From Puccinia triticina (taxonomy: Eukaryota; Basidiomycota; Pucciniomycetes; Pucciniales; Pucciniaceae), in assembly GCF_026914185.1 (NCBI RefSeq), contig NC_070562.1, positions 372,001-436,000 of the forward strand: DNA of 64,000 nucleotides, given 5' to 3'. The notes under the pieces are model-generated. The model saw nothing but the letters and a program-made list of their open reading frames with translations. It ran no database searches and had not been told where the DNA came from. Positions 22,873-33,580 of the stretch are shown piece by piece (position 1 is the first letter of the stretch; each line of letters opens with the position of its first letter). The translations under genes and the position numbers were made by a program.

Positions 22873-24961
22873 AGTTTCATTATACGTTCGATCCTTGGTA
22901 ACTGTTACTGTGCTCTGAAAAAGAAACAATAATATCTGGTCTCTGGTCTCTTTACCAGGGCAAATTGGGGGGGTTTTTAATATTGATATAAATAACTTTA
23001 CCGTGCTGGGAGGGTTCTTCAAACAATATCCTAATTATCTGAATCCTTAGGTACTACACACCGTCTTTCAGTATATAATTGGCTGTTTCCTTTGAGTGGG
23101 CTCCAGAGTTTTCTTCTAACAGTATCTAATTATCCGGATCCTTGGGTACTACACACCGTCTTCCAGTATATAAATAGCTGCTTCCTTCAAAACACTCCTT
23201 TCAGGTTTGGTAGTTATGTGTTCCTTTCAGAGGTTTGTAGTTGGTTCCTTAGATGGTTCCTAATAGTCGACTAGTTGTCCAACAGAATAACTGAATATGC
23301 CGTTGATTGTTCTAGATTTGTTAATAAATTTGATTCTTTTCTCCGCTAGAAGTTCAGATCCTTTGGCAAGTCCTTCTGGTTTGAGTTGAAATTGGTTCCT
23401 GGGATGGTTCAAAAGTTGACTAGTTGTCCAACGGAATAAATGAATATGCCACTGTCCGTACTAGAGTTGTTGATGGATTGATCCTTTTTCACTAGCACAA
23501 TTGTGATCCCTTCGATGATTACTTTGGGTTGAATTGAAGTTCGTTACACGTGGTTGATCAAACAAGATTATCCAATCACGTTGGGAACTCCCTTGTAAGA
23601 CTCAAAAGTGGTAATGAAACCCTTTTGCTGAATGGTGAAGGGTATGATGGAGTTGCAAGCTCTGCCCTTCTGTTATCAGTCAACAAGACCCACCAAGCTC
23701 AGCTTGGCAAGTTTTATTAAGTGATAGGTCTGGTCTGTTCCAGATGAAATCTGTTTGACTGGCAACGTGTAAGTGTTTCAATTACTTTGTTATAAGGGTT
23801 GAAATGTTGTTATAAGGGTTGATTTATTGTTATAAGGGTTTTAGGATTTGAGTGTGGATGAGTGTTGGGTGACTTGTGAGTTCTGGGTGAGGAACTGGGG
23901 AGCAGGCCACTGGGGGTGGAGAGAGCTCCTTTTATAGACAAAATGGGAGCCCCTGAGGGGCTTGTGGGTTAGGGTTTCAGCTAATCTAGACAACAGGGTG
24001 AGGGATTTTAGCTGGTGGGAGTAGATACAAATGATGTCATAACCCCTCGCACATGAATGGTGTCAGAATATACAACAGAACATTCTAATGCATGCATGAG
24101 GTAACAGTAGACTGCATGAGCTGTCATACAGGGGGAATTAGTGTATACACAAAGTCTGAGGCTGCAGAAACAGTGTAAATGATGTCATACTATGTATATA
24201 AAGGAGTGTATGTAGTTAATATGTAATGAGTGTAGCCTGACAGGGAGATGTATGTTTGTATCCTGTGATATGTATAAGTGTACTACTGTGAAACTTGGGT
24301 TGGGGCAGATGACAGCTGGGTTACTGGGGCTGGCCGTGTGATATGTGTCCATGAGGTGTAACTTCCACACTAGAGGGGGTCCAGGGGTGCTTCCAGTGAT
24401 GGCTAGGGGTGAAATTGGCCGTAGAATCCATTTCTGGGGTCCATTTGATGGTATCTTGAGGCCTAGTATGAGTAATTATGTGGCATAGAAAAAACTTTTT
24501 ATTTTTCCACTTTTCCGTCTACCACACCGTTGGGGTTGATTTTACTGGGGGTGGCGGTGGCGGGGTTGATGGATTCGGCGGTGGTGGGTGGTGGGTTGGT
24601 GGTGGCGGCAGGCAGGGTTTGGGTCGGCGGCAGGCAGCTCTCCTGCAGGCTCCTCCCCCGGGTTCCCCCGGGCACGGTCCGCGCGCACGGATGTCTGGAG
24701 CTGCGGACAAGTCTGGCCGCTGCGGCACAAAGTCTCGGAGTTTGCGCGCCAAGTTGCAAGCTCTCCTGGGTTAGCTGTACATAAAACTTAAAGTGACATC
24801 TCCCAGCCAAAATTGCAGCTTATGCTGTTATGTAAAAAAATCTTATGCAATTTTGAACACCATAATTCTTCGATTGACATAGCAGAGCCTGCGACACCCT
24901 GCGTTCGGGGTTGAGCACCCAGCAAGAATATTTCCACAGCAGCTTCACGACATCCCCGACG

Positions 24962-26885
<1,924 letters not shown>

Positions 26886-27649
26886 GAGTTCATTCAAGTT
26901 TTCCATATGTATATCAGCTTGGAGAAGCTTGGAAACAAATACAACTGATGTGCCATGATAGTATAATAAAATATTATGTAGAAGAGAGCAAGAAAGGACC
27001 ATTACACAACCATTTAAAGGAAACAGTGGGCGGAAGCTCATGACATTCTATTGCCTGGTGACTTATCAGGAATCTTTGCATGGAGAGAGGGGGGGCGGGG
27101 ACCAAACGAAAAAAGGATGTGCTTTACTTGGTGGTATTTTTGTGCCTACCATTTCAGGGTTTGGCCACAAAGTTCATACATTTTGCTTAGATAGGGGACC
27201 TCAGCTTTCCAGAGGGCCCTGTATGTGTGTCTATTTCTGCTTATTTCTGTTTTGGAATGATGACGAAACCAACTTCATCCTTTATTTTCATGTACCTCTA
27301 TTTACAGTTTTACCAAGATAATAAAATCTTGTTATTGAGAATTGAATTGTACCTAAGTAGTTGCCCGACAGTGCAAGCTCAATCTTGCCTGCCATTGAGT
27401 AAGACAGCTGCCGATGGCCAGTGATGCTTGTTTTGTCCAACAAGCTGGCCTTTCCCCATCGGCATCCTCAGTCTTGTTCATATGTATTTAAACATGTAAA
27501 CACAAGCGAGAGGCTTGAGTCGATTCCCCGCCCCTCTCCGGTCGATTCGATCCCCGCAGTCACTCTCTGGATCGAAATCTATCGAAATACACCTGCAAGG
27601 CTGTCACCCCCCCTGTCACAGCTCTCGGCCCCTTGCCCCTATAAAAAGC
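26886..27649. other. Intergenic region between the nitrilase and ERG25 genes
   Basis: No gene seen. It includes the nitrilase 3' flank and the ERG25 promoter region; 27515-27640 is C-rich. Confidence 0.5.
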
Positions 27650-27658
27650 CCCAGGACT
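27650..27658 (+). promoter_or_regulatory. TATA box of the ERG25 gene
   Basis: TATAAAAAG lies 50 bp upstream of the ERG25 ATG (27700), after a C-rich stretch. The spacing is short but plausible for a fungal promoter with a very short leader. Confidence 0.55.
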
Positions 27659-27699
27659 ACTTGGCTGGGGAGTTGTCCCCCGGCGAGAAAGACGAAACG

Positions 27700-29044
27700 A
27701 TGAACAGCCAACCTATCATCCAACAGATACTCAACACCACCTCAGCACTGCTACCTTCGCTACAGTCCTGGGAACAGTTCAGGCTTGAAAACAAGATCGA
27801 ACAGAGCCATCTCTACTCGGGCTCAAACCTCGATTCCCTGTCGATCTTCGAGCAGCTCTGGTTGAGATGGTACCTCTACTTCCCCAACCCGATCATCGCA
27901 ACCGGAGTCATGAGCTTCCTCATCCACGAGGCTAGTAGTCCCTATATCCTAAGGCCGTCCGCCCCAAAGGACAACAAAAAATTGACACACTGCACATCCA
28001 TATCATACAGACATGCTACTTTGGTCGTTGTATTCCCTGGATGATCGTCGGCAAAATCAGAGCATTCGATAAATACAAGTTACAACCCAATAAAATGGCC
28101 AGTCGAGAAGATCAATGGAAATGCATCAAATACGTCCTCTGGACACATTTCACAGTTGAAATCGGACAGGTATCTAGTCAAATATTCCCTCTTCAATACA
28201 AACATGGAAATCCTGGATCATGTTTTATTTACTGCGGTTTTTGCTTTTTTTTTAGATCTGGGGTTTTCATCCTCTGGCAGAATACTTTGGTATGGCCACT
28301 CACTCGGTCCCGTTCCCGTCGATCTCCACGATGGCCTATCAAATCATATTGTTCTTTGTCTTTGAAGAGTTAAGCATTCTCCCATTTCCCCATCAGCTTT
28401 CATCTCCATTCCCACTTTCTGACCCCTTCCCATGTCCGACCCGTATTTTTCATCCTCTCCAGTTTCTTCCACTATTGGGCCCATCGAGCATTACATACTG
28501 GTCAACTGTACAAAAAGATCCACAAACTTCACCACGAGTTCTCAGCCCCATTCGGTCTGGCTGCTGAATATGCACATCCACTCGAGATCCTCATCCTGGG
28601 TATCGGGACAATCGGAGGCCCGTTACTCTGGTGCGTACTCACGAAAGGAAACCTCCACATTTTGACGATGTACATTTGGGTTATCCTTCGGTTGTTCCGT
28701 AAGTACTGCTTTGTTCATCCCATCGGGGAATTCTACCTCGATTTTCATTCAGAAGCTAGAAAGGAATAGCCCCCCTCTGATCAATCTTGTCCTTCTTTCT
28801 TGGCGAAACCTCGTTTTCAGAGGCTGTGGATGCTCATTCGGGCTACGATTTCCCCTGGTCATTACGCAACATCTTGCCCTTCTGGTCTGGGGCCGACCAT
28901 CACGATTACCATCACGAAAAGTTCGTCGGATGTTACTCAACAAGCTTCAGGTGGATGGACCACTTCTTCGGCACCGACAAGGGATATCACGAATATCGCA
29001 AAAAACAAAAACTTGCTAAACTTAATAAGGAGAAAACTCAATGA
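27700..29044 (+). CDS. ERG25: C-4 methylsterol oxidase
   Basis: Five exons, 27700-27930, 28011-28169, 28256-28368, 28463-28698 and 28821-29044, encode 320 aa, close to yeast Erg25. The enzyme is a membrane di-iron oxidase of the ER that removes C-4 methyl groups in ergosterol synthesis. Its three histidine clusters are visible: HYWAHRALH, then HKLHHEF, then HHDYHHEKF near the C-terminus. Hydrophobic segments around [15 protein letters not shown] and [14 protein letters not shown] fit its membrane topology. Introns 2-4 are GT-AG. Intron 1 appears to be GC-AG (GAG|GCTAGT ... ATACAG|ACA): only this join gives the family spacing H-E-x-x-Y-F-G-R. The ORF is otherwise intact. ATG 27700 lies 50 bp after a TATA box. 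Confidence 0.92.
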
Positions 29045-29801
29045 TGATGCTTTCCTTGGCCCTTTTATCTGGTCAAAAGAACTTATACCGCACTTTCCCT
29101 ATCCCTTTTTTCTCCCTGCACAATAGAAACTATAAAAAAACAAGTATCCCTGCTCAAGTTATTATCTAGATTTTCATATCGAGAATCAACGTTTCAGTGC
29201 ATGTGTCACAAATATATATCTATAATCTTTTTCCCTTTTTCTAATTGATTGATCCGTATTGGTTCGTTCTTAAAACTAGAGAGGGTGAGTGTAACGGTTC
29301 AAACAGCCCCTAACTGATTGCCAGCAAGGTGAAATAATACTGGAATCTATGTACATAGAGTGGGTAGACAATTGTACACACCACACCATTTTTAGACCAT
29401 AGAAACTCAACCACTTCCCATCAATCTAGCCCCACAATCTATGCATGGCATGCATGTTTTTCAGAATTCTTTTCAGTCCTGTGTATAGAAAGAAAGATGC
29501 ATAATGCTGGCCCACCTTGACTTCCTTGTTTGCGCGTTTGAGCTGGACGCGGAGGTTCTTGAAATTGAAAGTTGCAAAGTCGTCGGAGGGGCTGGTGGTG
29601 CGAGCGTTCAAGTTCTGGGTGGTTTGAGCGGAGCTTTGTACTATTGGCAATGGACAGTAGAAAGTACTTTTGGAGTTTGTTGGTGTACAGGCTGGATACG
29701 CAACAAAATCAACACAGCAGGTAAGAACAATACACATTGGGTATCTTGTTGGATGCAGTAGTATCATGTTCCCGGCGGGCCGGGCACAGACTCGCAGTAC
29801 A
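29045..29801. other. ERG25 3' flank; no clear gene
   Basis: Only short ORFs. A minus-strand frame at 29426-29767 has a plausible stretch (SDDFATFNFKNLRVQLKR) but no complete model or recognised family. Confidence 0.4.
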
Positions 29802-30674
29802 CACTATGAAAAAAACTCAAGAAACTGGTGTCAGTTGACATGCAGTACACTGGAGTTCAGTCCCCCTTGAAACCAGCCTGATACAAAACAAATCCCAGGG
29901 TGGTGCAACCTGGAATATTTGGAAGTTGCTCAACAGCCCAGGCTAAGCAGTATTTTAAGACTCTACTTAGATCAGTTGTCCGGGAGGGATCCCTCCCGGT
30001 TGACTATTGTATGAACCTCTTGACCGGGAGGGATGCCTCCCAGACAAATATTCCCTATATCAGTTGAACGGGAGGGATCCCTCCCGGACAACTGACACAT
30101 ATAATAGTTGACCAGGAGGGATCCCTCCCAATTGACTGCTCCACACAACAGTTGTCTGGAAGGGATCCCTTCCGGACAACTGTTCTATGTATCAGCCGTC
30201 CGGGAGGGATCCCTCCCGGACAACAGGTTCATACAATAGTCCACCGGGAGGGATCCCTCCCGGACAACTGATACATACAATAGTCGACCGGGAGGGATCC
30301 CTCCCGGTCGGCTGATAGGTCAACATGGGCTGGTCAACATGAGTGCCCTTTCATCTAGCCTTGTCGACCCTGCCTAGGACAGGAGGGATTACTACTAGTT
30401 GACATGGGCACATATTCTGGTTGACCTGGTGGAATTCCCTCCAAGGGCTAGTCAACAAGGGCTTGTATTATGTGTATGGAAATACATCCCCTTGTTGATG
30501 ACCAATGAGCACCAGTACAGCTCAGGAGCTTGGCACATGCAAATACTGAGCAACAATGCTGAGCTAGCTGAGCTGCCCTGTGATTAATCAAGGAATGAAC
30601 ATGGATGTCCTGGAAGTCTCACTCTGGATTGCGCATGTCAACTGACAGTGCTTTCTTGAGTTTTTTTCACAGTG
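29802..30674. mobile_element. CACTA-type non-autonomous element with 3-bp ACA duplication
   Basis: An 873-bp element starting CACTATGAAAAAAACTCAAG and ending CTTGAGTTTTTTTCACAGTG, flanked by ACA on both sides (29799-29801 and 30675-30677). The inverted similarity extends about 45 bp inward, including GTCAGTTGACATGC on the left and its complement on the right. The end structure and the GTCAACTG subterminal word match the smaller element at 8156-8402. No coding capacity; the centre is a palindrome array. Confidence 0.85.
29980..30307. repeat. Eight palindromes at an exact 44-bp period
   Basis: The 20-bp palindrome CCGGGAGGGATCCCTCCCGG, or a close variant, occurs eight times. Start positions are 29980, 30024, 30068, 30112, 30156, 30200, 30244 and 30288. 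Several copies extend outward as GTTGTC/GACAAC to about 30 bp. The fifth copy carries matched changes in both arms (GGAAGGGATCCCTTCC), so the hairpin is preserved. The 24-bp spacers vary but often contain CATACAATAGT or ACAACTG. Confidence 0.95.
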
Positions 30675-30957
30675 ACATATATCAGGTCAACCTTTCAGTG
30701 AGACACATTGTGCATAATGGAGTCCTGAGTTGTTGAAAACTCAGAACTGTTTATGATAGCATATGCAACTTTATTTGAACTGATCAATGGCAGCCTGACA
30801 AACATATGTAGGAAATGGAGAATCTAAAACGTATTTGGCGAACTAAGATGTTGCAATCCAAATCGTATTCGGCGAACCAAAAGAAGATTCCAAGGGCAGG
30901 ATTTTGCAAAAAAAAAAAATGCAAGTGAGACCAAAGTGGAGCAAGTTTCTGGTCCAG

Positions 30958-31445
30958 TGTGCAGGGTACTCACAGCCGAGCGCGCGTAGTCAATATTGTA
31001 CTGCAACCCTGAGCTCCGTGGCACATGCGATTCATATGAGTGGTGAAGGCAATGGTGGCGCAGCCAATGATCCCAAGACAGTGCTAGTGGCGTGGATTGG
31101 GCGGGCAACAGATGTCAGTGGAGACGAGGTCAGCTGAAGACGGATATGAGCTGATGCAAGGCATGCGGGTGGATGGGTATTTAATGGAGGGAGGGATGGG
31201 CAGTGCAGGGTACTCACAGCCGAGCGCGCGTAGTCAATATTGTACTGCAACCCTGAGCTCCGTGGCACATGCGATTCATATGAGTGGTGAAGGCAATGGT
31301 GGCGCAGCCAATGATCCCAAGACAGTGCTAGTGGCGTGGATTGGGCGGGCAACAGATGTCAGTGGAGACGAGGTCAGCTGAAGACAGATATGAGCTGATG
31401 CAAGGCATGCGGGTGGATGGGTATTTAATGGAGGGAGGGATGGGC
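30958..31445. repeat. Tandem duplication, 244-bp unit, two copies
   Basis: 30958-31201 and 31202-31445 are nearly identical; one difference seen is GAAGACGG versus GAAGACAG. The unit contains GCCGAGCGCGCGTAG and ends in a GGGAGGGATGGG run. A C17 tract follows at about 31451-31467. Open frames across it on the minus strand are short and repeat with the unit; no gene is claimed. Confidence 0.9.
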
Positions 31446-33087
31446 AAGTTCCCCCCCCCCCCCCCCCCAGGGGATCCAGTTTTGTCCGCCCCCTCCCTGG
31501 AAGCCCCCTAGTTGCTTGATTAGGCCCCTCCTTGACAGCTCTTTCACAGAGTTTTTCACAACCGGCCCTTTTTTGCTTGTTGCTTTGGCACAGCTGGAGG
31601 GTCATCCATAGGGCCTTTGGGTCTTTGGGGATATTTTCAATGGCTGTGTGTATTGTTTAAATTGTGTGCTCTTCTGTTGTGTTATTTTTTAATTGAAAAT
31701 ACGCCAAAACTTAGATCTAGATTTCCACGTTTGTGTGGATTTAATAAACTTGGATTGTTGCCTTCTGTCTATTCACTTTTCTCTGAAAAAAAGAATTAAG
31801 CTTGCAAGAAAAACTTGCTTTTTTCTAAAGAAAAAATTGAAAAATCACAACTTTGTTTTTTCATTTTTATTTTTCATATTCATCTTTGGAAGCCTAGTTT
31901 GAACAATCTAACCAAAAGGAATGACTTGAAGTAGGTGGGGGGAGATTCTAGAGCCCAAAACAGTGTGGTGGATACAATTTTCTACCCATTGTACAGTGCC
32001 CAGAAGAAAGTTTTCATTACTTTTTTTTGGCTAGAAAACTTATAAACTATGTAAAGGGAGGACTTCCCGTCAATCTTCAGCCCCCTGAAGAGCCAGATCT
32101 GCAGCCAGAAAACCTTAATTTTTGCGGGGAAATGCTGTCCCAGGGACTGCAGGGTCTGTAGATCTTGATGGGAAGTCCTCCAATCTCCTCAGTCATGAGT
32201 TTTTAAATACATCTGCAGGCTGCTTACATGATGTAAAGCCCCCAGTCAGAGTACAGCAAGTGGTGCCATCAAAACTGAGCACTTTGAAAGTCTTATGATG
32301 ATATAAAAAAATGGTGAGAAGGTTCAAAAATGATCATACATATCCTAAAAGATGCAGGAGAAGGAATGGGTCATTTGGCTCAACGGAAAATTCATGCTAT
32401 TCCTCGCGACTGAGGAGGTACAAGCAATAGAATGGAAAACAGTAAAAAAAAGAGTAGGGCAAGCACTGGCACATAGTGTATAATTCCCTCTTTTGGAGGG
32501 TCCCTGCGGGACGGCTTCCTCCCTCCACACAGAGAGGGTCTCAGTTAAGCTAGGCAATAGGGCCAGTCCCTATTGGGCTATATATATACAACTCAAAAGG
32601 GACTTTTAACTGTTGTCCCTATTTTGGGCCCCACATAGGGACTATGGCGGCTGTGGTTTTGGTACCCACGGTCCCTATTTGGTTGTGTAGGGACCTGAAT
32701 AGGGACCAGGTCTGCGGTGTAGATGGTTCAATTACCCAGCCTGCGCCATTGGAAACCATATGCACAAAAGGTCTGTACATAGTGAATAATAGAACCTTCA
32801 AAAGAATAAAAATAAACTAAAGATTAGAAAGCAAACAACAAGTTAAATGAGGGTAAAGAAACAAGTTGGAAAAGGATTGTTGTATTCAAAAAACCCCTTG
32901 GGGATACATTGCTCCGCCCCACCCTCCTCTTGACAACTCTACACTCCAAATGTGGAGTTTGCACACCCCACTCCACTACAAGGATCTATGAACCACATGT
33001 TGTTGAAGCTGAAGATATTTAAGGACACCTAGCCCTTGACTATTTCTGTTCTCCAGTACAACATCAATCACAACCTAGAGGCTTAAA
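31446..33087. other. Intergenic repeat-rich stretch
   Basis: No gene supported. About 32480-32730 has many AGGGAC/GTCCCT words in both orientations around a TATATATA run, like a decayed MITE. Confidence 0.4.
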
Positions 33088-33264
33088 ATGAATCTCTTCA
33101 TTGCAAATATTATAGCATTCATGACATCAGCTGTTCCACTGGAAATACCTATAGTAGTTGCACCTGATACCTTTAGCCTGAAAACCCAACAACTGCCAAT
33201 GTTGCTAATCTTTTCCTTCACACCCTCACTCACGCCCTCACAACCACATCTTATTCATCCTTGA
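33088..33264 (+). CDS. Possible small secreted protein, 58 aa
   Basis: ATG at 33088 lies about 70 bp after a TATTTAAGG element and a CA-rich leader. The N-terminus MNLFIANIIAFMTSAVP is hydrophobic and signal-peptide-like; the remainder is Pro/Leu/Thr-rich without cysteine pairs or known motifs. It may be the first exon of a longer gene or a chance ORF beside the hAT-like element. Confidence 0.25.
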   Translation: MNLFIANIIAFMTSAVPLEIPIVVAPDTFSLKTQQLPMLLIFSFTPSLTPSQPHLIHP

Positions 33265-33580
33265 AAACCTCAAAAGTGCTGAAACTACGGATCCGTTGTG
33301 TGTTATCCTTTCCCTCTGACAACGGTGGGTAGTTACGGTACGGTTATCGGTAACGTACCGATGTCGTAATGGTTTTTCTCTCGTTACCGTTACCGTTAAC
33401 CATAACGGAAGTGCGTTACGATATCACACACCCAGGATGCTTGAAATTTGAAATCCGTTACAATATCTGCCCGCACGGAGGGGTAGATATCGGACTGAAT
33501 ATGATCCAGAGGGGGCCATTTGCCCCTCTTTATCTCGTTAACCGGTGGTTAACGCGTTACGCTACTAGTAACGCGAGTAA

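Larger units (their letters stand above)
17226..24526 (-). mobile_element. Young gag-only LTR retrotransposon (Ty3/gypsy-related), minus orientation
   Basis: Two 933-bp LTRs at 17226-18158 and 23594-24526 start TGTAAGACTC and end CTACCACA. By eye they differ at one base (18098). The target duplication is CCGT(T) (17222-17226 and 24527-24531). On the minus strand a polypurine tract AAGTTGGGGGAGGA abuts the 3' LTR (18159-18172). The only long ORF is gag-like (20788-22872, minus). No reverse transcriptase or integrase was found in 5.4 kb of internal sequence, so mobilisation in trans is required. LTR ends and several internal stretches match the larger element at 54846-64000, its likely autonomous partner family. 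It inserted about 150 bp upstream of the ATG of the mariner second gene. Confidence 0.85.
13224..24862. mobile_element. Tc1/mariner transposon with about 285-bp TIRs and two convergent genes, split by an LTR element
   Basis: The left end TGGTGTTCAAAATTGC (13224) and right end GCAATTTTGAACACCA (to 24862) are perfect inverted repeats for 23 bp. Homology continues to about 13504 and 24569 with a few small indels. TA flanks both ends (13222-13223 and 24863-24864). Removing the LTR retrotransposon at 17226-24526 and its target duplication leaves about 4.3 kb. The left TIR lies upstream of the plus-strand transposase (13711-14814), and the right TIR upstream of a minus-strand gene (15330-17077), so the genes converge. 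The GC-rich inner TIRs (CCGCCACC words) probably hold promoters and 5' UTRs. Confidence 0.8.

Noticed and set aside
29980..30307. CRISPR-like geometry (20-bp repeats, 24-bp variable spacers)
   Set aside because: The repeats are perfect palindromes inside a CACTA-type element in a eukaryotic context, the spacers resemble one another, and there are no cas genes.
31446..31470. C17 tract as a regulatory element
   Set aside because: It follows a G/C-rich tandem repeat and has no supporting context; probably a simple repeat.
30824..31605. Repeated ORFs sharing HATSTVLGSLAAPPLP-type segments on the minus strand
   Set aside because: They are copies of the 244-bp tandem repeat; no start, splice or homology supports a gene.
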